Origin: an uncultured Alistipes sp.
GTDB lineage: Bacteria; Bacteroidota; Bacteroidia; Bacteroidales; Rikenellaceae
Assembly: GCA_900769405.1 (NCBI GenBank)
Contig: CAAGGL010000020.1
Location: 1-64,000, forward strand
Direction of reading: 5' to 3'
DNA: 64,000 nucleotides
Part shown: piece after piece, positions 50,538 through 59,466 of the stretch
Position numbering within the stretch: the stretch's first letter is position 1
Layout: the number at the start of each line of letters is the position of its first letter
Notes under the pieces: model-generated
What the model saw: the letters and a program-made list of their open reading frames with translations, nothing else
Databases searched by the model: none
Told to the model about the DNA's origin: nothing
Position numbers and translations under genes: made by a program

Positions 50538-51560
50538 CTACTCGCGATCGACACCGAGTGTCGAGAGCAGACCACACGCCGCCTTGATATCCTCGCCGCG
50601 CGAACGGCGGATCGTGGTCATAATACCCTTGCGAATCAGTGCATCACGGAAGGCCTCCATCTGCGGTTGCGGAGGGCTGAAATAGGGCGAATCGGGGATC
50701 TTATGGAAGCGAATCAGGTTGATTCGACAAGCCACGCCATTGAGCAGACGTGCCAACTCGGCAACGTGGCGCGGCGAGTCATTCAGACCACTCATCACGA
50801 TATACTCGAAGCTCACACGGCGCTGATGCGTGAAGTCGTATTGACGCAGGAGCTTCATCACCTCGGCAATCGGATAGGGTTTCTCGATGGGCATAATCTC
50901 CTGACGCTCATCGTGGAACGGATTGTGCAGGCTCACGGCCAGATGCACCGACGACTCGTCCAAAAAGCGTTTGAGCGAGGGCAGCACTCCCGCCGTCGAG
51001 AGGGTGATTCGCGTCGGGCTCCAAGCGTAACCCCACTCCGAGGTGAGCACTTCGAGCGAACGCAACACATTATCGAGATTATCGAGCGGCTCGCCCATTC
51101 CCATATAGACGATGTTGGTCAGGCGGTCGCGCTCGGGCAGCGAGGCGATCTGATTGAGGATTTCGAGCGTCGAGAGCGAGTGGTGCAAACCCTGTCGCGA
51201 AGTCATACAGAAACGGCAACCCATACGGCAACCCGCCTGCGACGAAACGCACAGCGTAGCGCGCTCACCATCAGGGATATATGCCGACTCGATGTGTCGA
51301 CCAGAACTCTCCGTAGCATAGAGATATTTGCGCGTGCCGTCCTCCGAAGCGCTGACCGCCAGAGGCGCCGTCAGACCCACATCGAAGCGCTCGGACAGTC
51401 GAGCTCGCGCCGCCGCCGACAAGTCGGTCATCGCCGCAATATCGTTCACGTGGCGCTTGTAAAGCCATCGCGCAATCTGCCCCGCAGCAAAGCGCGGCAG
51501 GCCAAACTGCTCGGCTATAACTCGCAACTCGGCAAGTGTTTTTCCATACAAATGTTCCAT
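50538..51560 (-). CDS. rlmN: 23S rRNA (adenine-2503)-C2 / tRNA methyltransferase
   Basis: A radical SAM enzyme of 340 residues that methylates A2503 of 23S rRNA and A37 of some tRNAs. The cluster-binding motif is CRMGCRFCMTSRQG. NIVYMGMGEPLDN and SLHNPFHDERQEIMP are typical. The C-terminal Cys in KAACGLL is the resolving cysteine of the two-Cys mechanism. A TATATTTG box (51601-51608, minus strand) lies 40 bases upstream. Full length. Confidence 0.95.
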   Translation of the reverse strand: MEHLYGKTLAELRVIAEQFGLPRFAAGQIARWLYKRHVNDIAAMTDLSAAARARLSERFDVGLTAPLAVSASEDGTRKYLYATESSGRHIESAYIPDGERATLCVSSQAGCRMGCRFCMTSRQGLHHSLSTLEILNQIASLPERDRLTNIVYMGMGEPLDNLDNVLRSLEVLTSEWGYAWSPTRITLSTAGVLPSLKRFLDESSVHLAVSLHNPFHDERQEIMPIEKPYPIAEVMKLLRQYDFTHQRRVSFEYIVMSGLNDSPRHVAELARLLNGVACRINLIRFHKIPDSPYFSPPQPQMEAFRDALIRKGIMTTIRRSRGEDIKAACGLLSTLGVDRE

Positions 51561-51600
51561 AAATCGTGCTCAAAACGCCCACATAGAGGGCTGTCGAGTG

Positions 51601-51608
51601 CAAATATA
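51601..51608 (-). promoter_or_regulatory. -7 box of rlmN
   Basis: TATATTTG on the minus strand, 40 bases before the ATG at 51560. Confidence 0.65.
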
Positions 51609-51661
51609 TGGATTTTTTGAGTTTTTTTTGAGCAAAACTATTTTTTTTCGGATATTGTTAC

Positions 51662-51669
51662 TATATTTG
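51662..51669 (+). promoter_or_regulatory. -7 box of the TonB-family gene
   Basis: TATATTTG, 50 bases before the ATG at 51720. It is divergent from the rlmN promoter, 53 bases away. Confidence 0.65.
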
Positions 51670-51719
51670 TAGTGCAACAAATGATGTTTTTCGACGAAAA
51701 CAATTAAAATTAATTAATA

Positions 51720-52400
51720 ATGCAAATCAAAAAATCACCCAAAGCCGACCTTAACAACAAGAAAGGTCTGTTTCTTGAAATCGGTCTGATCCTTGCTCTG
51801 TTGCTGACCGTAGCCGCTTTCGCTTACACTCAGAGAGAGCGTAACGTTGAGATCATTGAAACCAGTATGGAGATCGTCGAGGAGGAAATCACCGACATCA
51901 CTACTCAGGATCAGAAGCCGCCCGAACCTCCCAAGAAGGTGGAGATGCAGGTTCTGTCGGACGTGCTCAACGTCGTAACCAACGATACCAAGATCGAAAC
52001 CGAATTCGACTTCTCGGAGTTCTCGGAGGATATCGAAATCGTTCAGAATATCGAGGTTGTTGAGGAGGTAGCTGAGGACGACGCTCCCTTCATCATCGCT
52101 GAGGAGATGCCTAAGTTCCAGGGTGGTGACCTGATGAAGTTCCGCTCGTGGGTACAGGGTAAGTTGAAGTATCCCCAGATCGCTCAGGAGAACGGTATCT
52201 CGGGTAAGGTTACCTTGACCTTCGTTATCGAGCGCGACGGTTCGCTCACCAACATTCAGGTTATGCAGAGCCCCGACCGCTCGCTGGCTGATGAGGCTGT
52301 TCGCGTATTGCAGTCGTCGCCCAAGTGGACCCCGGGTAAGCAGCGTAACGCTCCCGTGCGTGTACGTTACACACTGCCCGTTGAGTTCCGTATCCAGTAA
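51720..52400 (+). CDS. TonB-family energy transducer
   Basis: A protein of 226 residues with a short cytoplasmic tail, one membrane helix (about residues 20-37), a charged and acidic periplasmic linker rich in Glu/Val/Ile to about residue 120, and a C-terminal TonB domain (WVQGKLKYPQIAQENGISGKV, then SPKWTPGKQ). The linker has only a short Pro-rich patch. It passes inner-membrane energy to outer membrane TonB-dependent receptors. No ExbB or ExbD is adjacent. The strong terminator after it makes it a single-gene unit. Confidence 0.9.
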   Translation: MQIKKSPKADLNNKKGLFLEIGLILALLLTVAAFAYTQRERNVEIIETSMEIVEEEITDITTQDQKPPEPPKKVEMQVLSDVLNVVTNDTKIETEFDFSEFSEDIEIVQNIEVVEEVAEDDAPFIIAEEMPKFQGGDLMKFRSWVQGKLKYPQIAQENGISGKVTLTFVIERDGSLTNIQVMQSPDRSLADEAVRVLQSSPKWTPGKQRNAPVRVRYTLPVEFRIQ

Positions 52401-52426
52401 TCGGATAACTCGAATCAACACTATAT

Positions 52427-52461
52427 GAGGGTGTCCCTATAATGAGGGATACCCTCGTTTT
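52427..52461 (+). terminator. TonB-family gene terminator
   Basis: GAGGGTGTCCCT-ataatg-AGGGATACCCTC with one mismatch, then GTTTTT. Confidence 0.8.
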
Positions 52462-52535
52462 TACAAGGGGGGGGTGAGTGGTTTGAGCTGATTCGCCCAA
52501 GCGCCACAACTCTCAATTAACTAAACAATTAGCCA

Positions 52536-53765
52536 ATGGCTGATAACAAGAACAAAAATACAAATAACACAGCAACCGAAGTCGTTGAGGTCGATCCGCG
52601 TCGTCGCGCCGTGCTCGTTACGGTCATCACCGACCGCTCAAAGCAGCGTCAGGCCGAAGAGTATCTCGACGAGTTGGAGTTTCTGGCCGAGACCGCCGGA
52701 ATCGTCACCATTCGTCGCTTTATGCAGATGCTACCCTCACCCAACTCGCGTATCTATGTGGGTCCGGGTAAGTTGGAGGAGATCGCCGCATTCTGCGAGG
52801 AGAATGCTATCGACGTGGTGATCTTCGACGATGAGCTCTCGCCGTCGCAGACCCGCAACATCGAGAAATCGCTGCCCTGCCTCACGCAGGACCGCACGCG
52901 ACTGATTTTGGATATATTCGTGGGTCGCGCACAGACCGCCTACGCAAAGACGCAGGTCGAGGTGGCGCAGCTCGAATATATGTTGCCGCGACTGACGGGT
53001 ATGTGGACCCACCTCGAACGTCAGCGAGGCGGCACAGGTACCCGTGGTGGTGCGGGTGAGCGCGAGATCGAGACCGACCGCCGTATTGTCCGCAACCGAA
53101 TCACAAAGCTCAAAGAGGATCTGAAAAAGATCGACCGCCAGATGGCCGTACAGCGCAGCAATCGCGGACAGATGGTGCGCGTGTCGCTGGTCGGTTACAC
53201 CAACGTAGGTAAATCGACACTGATGAACCTGCTGAGTAAGAGCGATGTATTTGCCGAGAACAAACTCTTTGCGACCCTCGACACGACAGTTCGCAAGGTG
53301 GTTTTCGACAACCTGCCGTTCCTGCTCTCGGACACCGTTGGTTTCATTCGCAAGTTGCCCACTCAGCTGGTCGAGTCGTTCAAATCGACCCTCGACGAGG
53401 TGCGTGAGGCCGACCTGCTACTGCACGTTGTCGATATTTCACACCCCGGTTTCGAGGAGCAGATGGACGTAGTGAAGCAGACCCTGCGCGAGATTGGCGC
53501 GGGCGACAAGCCGACATTCGTCATCTTCAACAAGATCGACGCCTATACCTATATTAAGAAAGAGGAGGACGATCTGACGCCCGCTACGCGCGAGAACCTC
53601 TCGCTCGACGATCTGAAACGAACCTATATGGCCTCGACCGATGCGCCGTGTATCTTCATTTCGGCTCTCGACCGCCAGAATATCGACAAGCTGCGTCAGG
53701 ATCTCTACTCGATGGTGCGCGAGATCCACGCGGGTCGCTATCCGTTCAATAATTTCTTATACTAA
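52536..53765 (+). CDS. hflX: GTPase HflX
   Basis: A ribosome-associated GTPase of 409 residues that splits stalled 70S ribosomes. The N-terminal HflX domain has SRIYVGPGKLEEI and DDELSPSQTRNIE. The linker RQRGGTGTRGGAGEREIETDRR is a Gly/Arg-rich hallmark. The G domain starts VGYTNVGKSTLMNLL, with DTVGFIRKLPTQLVESF (G3 and switch II) and NKID (G4). upp follows after 31 bases and may be co-transcribed. No consensus promoter was found in the 135-base gap upstream. Confidence 0.96.
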   Translation: MADNKNKNTNNTATEVVEVDPRRRAVLVTVITDRSKQRQAEEYLDELEFLAETAGIVTIRRFMQMLPSPNSRIYVGPGKLEEIAAFCEENAIDVVIFDDELSPSQTRNIEKSLPCLTQDRTRLILDIFVGRAQTAYAKTQVEVAQLEYMLPRLTGMWTHLERQRGGTGTRGGAGEREIETDRRIVRNRITKLKEDLKKIDRQMAVQRSNRGQMVRVSLVGYTNVGKSTLMNLLSKSDVFAENKLFATLDTTVRKVVFDNLPFLLSDTVGFIRKLPTQLVESFKSTLDEVREADLLLHVVDISHPGFEEQMDVVKQTLREIGAGDKPTFVIFNKIDAYTYIKKEEDDLTPATRENLSLDDLKRTYMASTDAPCIFISALDRQNIDKLRQDLYSMVREIHAGRYPFNNFLY

Positions 53766-53796
53766 ACGCCTAACCTTCAATTACTTCGATACGATT

Positions 53797-54450
53797 ATGT
53801 TAAAGATTCTCAACCAACAAAACTCGATCGTCAATAAGTTTATCGCCGAGATGCGCGATCGCAAAATTCAGGTCGATAGTATGCGCTTCCGCCGCAACCT
53901 CGAACGTATGGGCGAGGTGACCGCTTACGAAATCAGCAAAACGCTCAACTACGTTCCCACGGTTGTGGAGACTCCGCTGGGCGAGGCTGCCGTGATGCAG
54001 GTGAGCGATCAGGTGGTCGTGGCGACGATCCTGCGCGCGGGACTCCCCTTCCATCAGGGTTTCCTCAACTACTTCGACGATGCGCAGAACGCATTTGTTT
54101 CGGCATACCGCAAGTATAGCAAGGACGGTAAGTTTAAGATCAAAGTTGAGTACATCTCGTGCGGCAGTTTGGAGGGCAAGATCCTGATTCTGGCCGACCC
54201 GATGCTGGCAACGGGCTCGTCGATCGTGCTGACCTACGAGGCTCTGTGCGAGAAGGGCGGCACGCCGAAACACACTCATATCGCGGCAGTTATCGCCAGC
54301 GAGGAGGGTGTCGACTACGTTAAGCAGCATATGTCCGAGAAGACCACCACGATCTGGTGTGGTGCGGTTGATGAGGAGCTGACCTCGAAGTCGTATATCG
54401 TTCCCGGTATCGGCGACGCAGGCGATTTGGCCTACGGCGAGAAGTTGTAA
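53797..54450 (+). CDS. upp: Uracil phosphoribosyltransferase
   Basis: A pyrimidine salvage enzyme of 217 residues making UMP from uracil and PRPP. The PRPP loop is ADPMLATGSSIVL, and GLPFHQGFLNYF is the flexible-loop region. The C-terminal PGIGDAGDLAYG binds uracil. The ATG at 53797 gives the expected family length; the open frame extends upstream into hflX. It is followed by a strong terminator. Confidence 0.94.
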   Translation: MLKILNQQNSIVNKFIAEMRDRKIQVDSMRFRRNLERMGEVTAYEISKTLNYVPTVVETPLGEAAVMQVSDQVVVATILRAGLPFHQGFLNYFDDAQNAFVSAYRKYSKDGKFKIKVEYISCGSLEGKILILADPMLATGSSIVLTYEALCEKGGTPKHTHIAAVIASEEGVDYVKQHMSEKTTTIWCGAVDEELTSKSYIVPGIGDAGDLAYGEKL

Positions 54451-54472
54451 TCGAACACATTTACACGATAAG

Positions 54473-54500
54473 AAAAGCCACTCCGAAGAGTGGCTTTTTT
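54473..54500 (+). terminator. upp terminator
   Basis: AAAAGCCACTC-cgaa-GAGTGGCTTTTTT, a perfect stem of 11 bases with a T-run. Confidence 0.88.
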
Positions 54501-54518
54501 GTTGCGGAGGCAGGCTAC

Positions 54519-54597
54519 GCGATTTTCGAGAAAATCGCCACACTCGGAGGCTCGCCTTCGGCGACCACCCCACCCCCGAGTGTGCTCACCGCGAGCA
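54519..54597 (-). repeat. Composite structured repeat, copy 3, with GCGATTTTC hairpin
   Basis: GCGATTTTC-GA-GAAAATCGC (54519-54538, identical to 235-254) is followed by an outer stem CACACTCGG (54539-54547) / CCGAGTGTG (54576-54584). These arms enclose the inner hairpin TCGCC-ttc-GGCGA (54552-54564) and a C-run (G-run on the minus strand). A weak GCTC/GAGC hairpin follows (54584-54597). The plan matches copies 1 and 2, but the outer stem is unrelated in sequence. Confidence 0.65.
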
Positions 54598-54609
54598 AGC
54601 TAAATAATT

Positions 54610-54630
54610 GTGAACCGTAAATCGTGAATT
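54610..54630 (+). repeat. 7-base-period repeat GTGAACC/GTAAATC/GTGAATT
   Basis: Three seven-base units, next to the frr terminator at 54631. Confidence 0.6.
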
Positions 54631-54664
54631 AAAAAAAAGCCGCCCCGAGTGGAGCGGCTTTTGG
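54631..54664 (-). terminator. frr terminator
   Basis: AAAAGCCGC (54635-54643) pairs with GCGGCTTTT (54654-54662), followed on the minus strand by a long T-run. Confidence 0.85.
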
Positions 54665-54681
54665 CATTGATCCAGAGAGGA

Positions 54682-55245
54682 TTACACGGTCATAATCTCC
54701 TTCTCCTTAGCGTCGAGCATTACGTCGAGTTTCTTCGAGTACTTGTCGATCACCTTCTGTGCTTCGCCCTCGCCAGCCTTAGCCTCATCCTCGGGCATAC
54801 CATCCTTCTGCGCCTTCTTGAACGCATCGACAGCGTCGCGACGAATGTTACGCAGCGTCACGCGAGCATTCTCGGCACTGCCGCGAACCTGCTTTACGAG
54901 CTGCTTACGGCGATCCTCAGTCAGAGGAGGCATCGTCAAGCGGATCTGCTCGCCGTTGTTCGACGGTGCAAGACCGATGTTCGAGTCGATAATTGCCTTC
55001 TCGATGGCACGAATCAGATTCTTCTCCCAGGGCTGGATAATAACCGTCTTAGCATCGGGCACGGTTACGCTGGCTACCTGCGATACGGGGGTCGCTGCGC
55101 CATAGTATTCAACCATTACGCCATTCAGGAGGTTGGTGCTGGCCTTGCCTGCACGTACGTTCGACAACTCTTCTTCGAAATAGTCGAGCGCCTTCTGCAT
55201 CTTCGACGCTGCATTGTCGAGGATCTGTTTGGTCTGTTCTGTCAT
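54682..55245 (-). CDS. frr: Ribosome recycling factor
   Basis: A protein of 187 residues, full length. With EF-G it splits the post-termination ribosome. Features are the N-terminal helix (MQKALDYFEEELSNVRAGKAST), VEYYGAATPVSQVASV and the C-terminal VRGSAENARVTLRNIRRDA. It lies 21 bases after the TlpA-like gene on the same strand. The neighbouring pyrH is the normal partner in many bacteria, here separated by one gene. Confidence 0.96.
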   Translation of the reverse strand: MTEQTKQILDNAASKMQKALDYFEEELSNVRAGKASTNLLNGVMVEYYGAATPVSQVASVTVPDAKTVIIQPWEKNLIRAIEKAIIDSNIGLAPSNNGEQIRLTMPPLTEDRRKQLVKQVRGSAENARVTLRNIRRDAVDAFKKAQKDGMPEDEAKAGEGEAQKVIDKYSKKLDVMLDAKEKEIMTV

Positions 55246-55266
55246 AATCGTATATGTTTTAAGTAA

Positions 55267-55812
55267 TTATTTCTTAGCATTTTGGATTGTTTCGTCGATC
55301 CTCTTCACGAGTTCGTCAAAGTGCTCAGGTTCATAACCCACTTCGTAATGAAGGATCGTACCGTCGGGGCCGATCAGGTAGTTACGCGGAATATCCGACT
55401 TAGCGAACAGCGGGAAAATCTCGGTCGCAATGTCAAGACCCGTATCGAACTTGTAGCCCTTCTTTTCGCGCCACGCGCTTACCACCTCGGGCTGCTCGCC
55501 ACGCGAAATGGGCAGGAAGACAAACTCCTCGTCGGCAAAGCGCTCGACGATCTCCTTCTCGACGCGAGTCATCTCCTCATTGCAAGGAGGGCACCACGTA
55601 GCCCAGAAGTTGATCAGCACGGTCTTACCGCGCAGCGAGTCGATCGAAACCTCCTCGCCGTCAAGCATCTGCACCGTAAACGAGGGGCACTGATCGCCCA
55701 CCTTCGCCACGGCATTGGGATCGACAATCTGGTCGGCATTGCCGCGAGCAACTACAAACGCTGCTAACGCAATCGCCAAGAATCCCAATATCACGAAAAT
55801 AGTCTTCTTCAT
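55267..55812 (-). CDS. TlpA/ResA-like thioredoxin, membrane-anchored or exported
   Basis: A protein of 181 residues with an N-terminal hydrophobic segment (residues 3-20; anchor or signal). The redox motif is WCPPC in INFWATWCPPCNEEM. GPDGTILHYEVGYEP near the C-terminus is the usual TlpA end. It probably acts as a periplasmic thiol oxidoreductase, as in cytochrome c or lipoprotein maturation. It sits between pyrH (15 bases) and frr (21 bases), an unusual insertion into that pair. Confidence 0.88.
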   Translation of the reverse strand: MKKTIFVILGFLAIALAAFVVARGNADQIVDPNAVAKVGDQCPSFTVQMLDGEEVSIDSLRGKTVLINFWATWCPPCNEEMTRVEKEIVERFADEEFVFLPISRGEQPEVVSAWREKKGYKFDTGLDIATEIFPLFAKSDIPRNYLIGPDGTILHYEVGYEPEHFDELVKRIDETIQNAKK

Positions 55813-55827
55813 AGTCCTGCGCCTTGT

Positions 55828-56535
55828 TTAGAGTTTAACCAGCGTGCCGATCTTCTCGTCCGACAGAACACGTGCGAGGTTGCCCTCAGTGTCCATATCG
55901 AAGACGATGATCTGCAATCCGTTCTCGCGGCAGAGCGTGAAGGCGGTCTGGTCCATAACCTTCAAGCGGCGATCGAGCACCTCGTCAAAGGTGATCTCGT
56001 CGAACTTGGTTGCCGTAGGATCTTTCTCAGGATCAGCCGTATAGACGCCATCAACGCGGGTACCCTTCAACAACACCTCGCACTCCAACTCAACACCGCG
56101 CAGAGCCGAAGCCGAGTCGGTCGAGAAGAAGGGATTCGACGTACCGCCACCGATGATCACCACGTTGCCGGCCTCCATCAGCTCCAATGCGCGAGCCTTC
56201 GAGTAGTACTCGCCAATGGGTTCCATACGGATCGAAGTCAGCACGCGAGCCTTCACACCTGCGTCCTCCAATGCCGACTGCAACGCCAGCGAGTTGATGA
56301 TCGTAGCGAGCATACCCATCTGGTCGCCCTTCACGCGGTCGAAACCACGGCTCACGCCACTCAGACCACGGAAGATGTTACCGCCACCGATCACGATACC
56401 GATCTGCACACCCGTAGCTGCCACGTCGCGAATCTGACGCGCATACGAGGTGAGTACGTCGGTCGAAAGACCGTATTTCTGTGCGCCCATCAGCGATTCG
56501 CCGCTGAGTTTGAGCAATATACGTTTGTATTTCAT
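55828..56535 (-). CDS. pyrH: UMP kinase
   Basis: A cytoplasmic enzyme of 235 residues that phosphorylates UMP to UDP, of the bacterial amino acid kinase family. Motifs are LLKLSGESLMG, IVIGGGNIFRG, SALRGVELECEVLLKGTRVDGVYTADP and FDMDTEGNLARVL. It lies 12 bases after the OmpA gene and 15 bases before the TlpA-like gene. Full length. Confidence 0.96.
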   Translation of the reverse strand: MKYKRILLKLSGESLMGAQKYGLSTDVLTSYARQIRDVAATGVQIGIVIGGGNIFRGLSGVSRGFDRVKGDQMGMLATIINSLALQSALEDAGVKARVLTSIRMEPIGEYYSKARALELMEAGNVVIIGGGTSNPFFSTDSASALRGVELECEVLLKGTRVDGVYTADPEKDPTATKFDEITFDEVLDRRLKVMDQTAFTLCRENGLQIIVFDMDTEGNLARVLSDEKIGTLVKL

Positions 56536-56547
56536 AGCTATTATTCG

Positions 56548-57453
56548 TTATTTGGTTGTTTCCATCAATTTCATCAATTCGTCGTACTTCGGGGTCAGGA
56601 TGATCTCCGTACGGCGATTCTTGGCACGCGCCTCGGCCGTCTTACCCTCGGCAATGGGCAACGACTCGCCACGACCTGCCGCAACGATTCGCTCGGGCGC
56701 TATCTCCTTGTTTTCCAGCAATAAACGCACCACCGTCGTAGCTCGCTTGGCACTCAGGTCGAGGTTATCTTTGAGGTAGGCATTGGGCGTGTAGCGCACG
56801 TCGTCGGTGTGTCCCTCGACCATCACGTTGATATCGGGATTTGCCGCCAGCACCTTTGCCAGATCGCGCACAGCCTTCTCGCCCTCGCGACCAATCTCGT
56901 AGCTACCCGAACGGAACAGCAACTTATCCTCCATCGAAACATAGACCTTACCGTCGCGGGTCGAGATCGTAAGGCCCTTACCCTCAAAGCCCAACAGAGC
57001 GTCGCTCACCTGTCGGCGGATCGTGGCAATCGCCTCTTCGCGAGCCTTCAACATCGCCTCCAACTCCTCGACACGCTGCGAGCGCTCCTCCAAATCGGAC
57101 TGGTTGCGCTGCAACTCCTGCAACATTCGCGAGGCTTCGGCATTACCTTTGTCGAGCATATCGCGCATCTGGTCGAGATCGCGGGCGAGCTTCGAGCGAT
57201 CGGCATCGAGCGAGGCATACTGCTGGCGCAGAGCGTCGTAGTCGGCTGTGAGTTTCGACAGGTTATCCTGCAAGCCGAGTTTCTCGCCATTAAGCTCATT
57301 ATTAAGCTGTTCCAATGCCGAGTGGCGCGCACGCAGAGCCGACATCTCGCTTTCAAGACGCATCAACTCGGCACGCGAGGCATTATAGACTTTATTCGAT
57401 ACGCACGAGCTGCAAACCAGGCTCAATAGCGCAATAATCAACAATTTTCGCAT
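56548..57453 (-). CDS. OmpA-family lipoprotein with coiled coil
   Basis: A protein of 301 residues with a lipoprotein signal (LVCSSC, Cys17). Residues 25-145 are a long coiled coil. Residues 165-295 form the OmpA peptidoglycan-binding domain (VEGHTDDVRYTPNAYLKDN, LSAKRATTVVRLL, NRRTEIILTP). It anchors the outer membrane to the wall. It is the first gene of a minus-strand unit with pyrH, TlpA-like and frr. A divergent TATCTTCG box (57485-57492) is its likely promoter. Confidence 0.92.
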   Translation of the reverse strand: MRKLLIIALLSLVCSSCVSNKVYNASRAELMRLESEMSALRARHSALEQLNNELNGEKLGLQDNLSKLTADYDALRQQYASLDADRSKLARDLDQMRDMLDKGNAEASRMLQELQRNQSDLEERSQRVEELEAMLKAREEAIATIRRQVSDALLGFEGKGLTISTRDGKVYVSMEDKLLFRSGSYEIGREGEKAVRDLAKVLAANPDINVMVEGHTDDVRYTPNAYLKDNLDLSAKRATTVVRLLLENKEIAPERIVAAGRGESLPIAEGKTAEARAKNRRTEIILTPKYDELMKLMETTK

Positions 57454-57484
57454 AACTCAAATCAGATTGTGCTGAATCCTTTTG

Positions 57485-57492
57485 CGAAGATA
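57485..57492 (-). promoter_or_regulatory. Possible -7 box of the OmpA-pyrH-frr unit
   Basis: TATCTTCG on the minus strand, one base off consensus, 31 bases before the ATG. Confidence 0.45.
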
Positions 57493-57515
57493 AGCATTTT
57501 TCTCCAATATTTAAT

Positions 57516-57523
57516 TATCTTTG
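57516..57523 (+). promoter_or_regulatory. -7 box of dxs
   Basis: TATCTTTG, 10 bases before the ATG at 57534. A second Met three codons on, at 57543, could also serve as start. Confidence 0.65.
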
Positions 57524-57533
57524 TACGTAGAAA

Positions 57534-59426
57534 ATGCAACTAATGGAAACGAAAAAGTATAAATATCTCAACCGAATCGACTCGCCGACCGATTTGCGCG
57601 CGCTCAACTCAAACGAACTCGCGCTCTATTGCGACGAATTGCGACGCTACATCATCGAGCAATGCGCCGTAAACCCCGGTCATCTCGGTTCGAGTCTGGG
57701 TACGGTGGAGCTGGCGACGGCGATCCACTACGTTTTCAATACGCCTGACGATCAGTTGATTTGGGACGTCGGTCACCAAGCCTACGCCCACAAGATCATC
57801 ACCGAGCGCCGCGACGCCTTCACCACCAATCGCAAGTTGGGCGGTCTGGGTGGTTTTCCGCGCCGCAGCGAGAGCCGCTATGACGCCTTTGTGGGTGGTC
57901 ACTCGTCGGTGTCGATCTCGGCTGCGCTGGGTATGGCCGAGGCAATGCGCCTCAAAGGCGAGGAGCACAACGTGGTCGCGGTGATTGGTGACGGCGCGAT
58001 GACCGGCGGTTTGGCTTTCGAGGGTCTGAATAATGCGGGCGCAAGTAAGGCAAATCTGCTCGTCATTCTCAACGACAACAATATGTCGATCGACGCCAAT
58101 GTGGGTGCGCTGAAACACTATCTGCTGCGAATCACCACCTCGCGCCACTACAATCGTTTCAAGAATCGCGTGTGGAATACCCTCGCGTCGTTGCCCGCAT
58201 TGCGTCGCGCGATGCAGAAGGCAGGCAACGTCATCAAGCAGGGTATCTTGCAGAATAGCAATCTGTTCGAGAGTTTCGGCTTCCGCTATTTCGGTCCGAT
58301 CGACGGTCACGACCTTGCCTCGTTGGTGCGCACGCTGCGCGATCTGAGCCAGATCAAAGGGCCCAAGTTGTTGCACGTACTGACGGTCAAGGGTAAGGGT
58401 TACGCTCCCGCCGAGCAGAACCAATCGGTGTGGCACGCACCGGGTCATTTCGACCTCGAAACGGGCGAGCGATTGGATAGCACTGCGGCCAATGCCCCCG
58501 CTCGTTATCAGGATGTTTTCGGTCAGACGCTGCTCGATTTGGCACGCCGCGACAACCGCATTGTGGGTATCACGCCCGCTATGCCGACGGGCTGTTCGCT
58601 CAACATTATGATGAACGAAATGCCCGAGCGTTGCTTCGACGTGGGTATCGCCGAGGGTCACGCCGTGACCTTCGCGGCAGGTCTTGCAACGCAGGGTTTG
58701 GTCCCCTTCTGCAACATCTATTCGTCGTTCTCGCAACGCGCTTTCGATAATATTGTTCACGACGTGGCGATCCAGCAACTGCCTGTGGTTATGTGTCTTG
58801 ACCGAGCAGGTTTGGTTGGCGAAGATGGCGCGACGCATCACGGAGCGTTGGATCTTGCGGCGCTGGGCAGCGTGCCCAATCTGGTGCTCGCAACACCGAT
58901 GAACGAGGTCGAGTTGCGCAATATGATGTACACCGCCTCGCAGTCCGAGCGCCCCGTTGTGATTCGCTATCCGCGCGGTCGCGGCGAGGGTGCAGAGTGG
59001 CGCGATCAGCCCTTCACGGCGCTCGAAATCGGTCGCGGACGTCGCCTCAGCGATGGCGATCAGGTGGCTGTGGTGAACTTCGGCACGGTGGGTAATTTCG
59101 CTGCGAAGGCCATTGCACGCGCTGCGGAGGAGGGTATCTCGGTGGCACACTACGATATGCGCTGGGCAAAACCGCTTGATGAGGAGCTGCTCGCCGAGAT
59201 CGCCGAGCGTTTCGATCGCGTGATCACGGTCGAGGACGGCGTTATTCGCGGTGGCGCAGGTAGCGCGGTCGAGAATTGGCTTACGGAGCACGGTCACATC
59301 AAGCAGGTGCGACGCCTCGGCATCCCCGATCAATTTGTCGAGCACGGCACCCCCGCACAACTCTACTCGAAGTGCGGCTACGATGCCGAGGGTATCTATC
59401 GGGCTATAAAAGAGATGACCAAATAA
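57534..59426 (+). CDS. dxs: 1-deoxy-D-xylulose-5-phosphate synthase
   Basis: A TPP enzyme of 630 residues for the first step of the MEP isoprenoid pathway, joining pyruvate and glyceraldehyde 3-phosphate. The TPP motif runs from GDGAMTGGLAFEGLNNAG to NDNNMSI. VGGHSSVSISAALGMAEA near residue 120 carries the catalytic His region. The transketolase-like pyrimidine domain has EGHAVTFAAGLA, and the C-terminal domain is complete. Normal length. It ends before a bidirectional hairpin. Confidence 0.96.
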   Translation: MQLMETKKYKYLNRIDSPTDLRALNSNELALYCDELRRYIIEQCAVNPGHLGSSLGTVELATAIHYVFNTPDDQLIWDVGHQAYAHKIITERRDAFTTNRKLGGLGGFPRRSESRYDAFVGGHSSVSISAALGMAEAMRLKGEEHNVVAVIGDGAMTGGLAFEGLNNAGASKANLLVILNDNNMSIDANVGALKHYLLRITTSRHYNRFKNRVWNTLASLPALRRAMQKAGNVIKQGILQNSNLFESFGFRYFGPIDGHDLASLVRTLRDLSQIKGPKLLHVLTVKGKGYAPAEQNQSVWHAPGHFDLETGERLDSTAANAPARYQDVFGQTLLDLARRDNRIVGITPAMPTGCSLNIMMNEMPERCFDVGIAEGHAVTFAAGLATQGLVPFCNIYSSFSQRAFDNIVHDVAIQQLPVVMCLDRAGLVGEDGATHHGALDLAALGSVPNLVLATPMNEVELRNMMYTASQSERPVVIRYPRGRGEGAEWRDQPFTALEIGRGRRLSDGDQVAVVNFGTVGNFAAKAIARAAEEGISVAHYDMRWAKPLDEELLAEIAERFDRVITVEDGVIRGGAGSAVENWLTEHGHIKQVRRLGIPDQFVEHGTPAQLYSKCGYDAEGIYRAIKEMTK

Positions 59427-59431
59427 AATAA

Positions 59432-59462
59432 GTAAGGCGTTGCTTGCGGGCAACGCCTTTCG
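59432..59462. terminator. Bidirectional terminator
   Basis: AAGGCGTTGC (59434-59443) pairs perfectly with GCAACGCCTT (59450-59459), serving dxs and the converging radical SAM gene. Confidence 0.82.
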
Positions 59463-59466
59463 TTTA

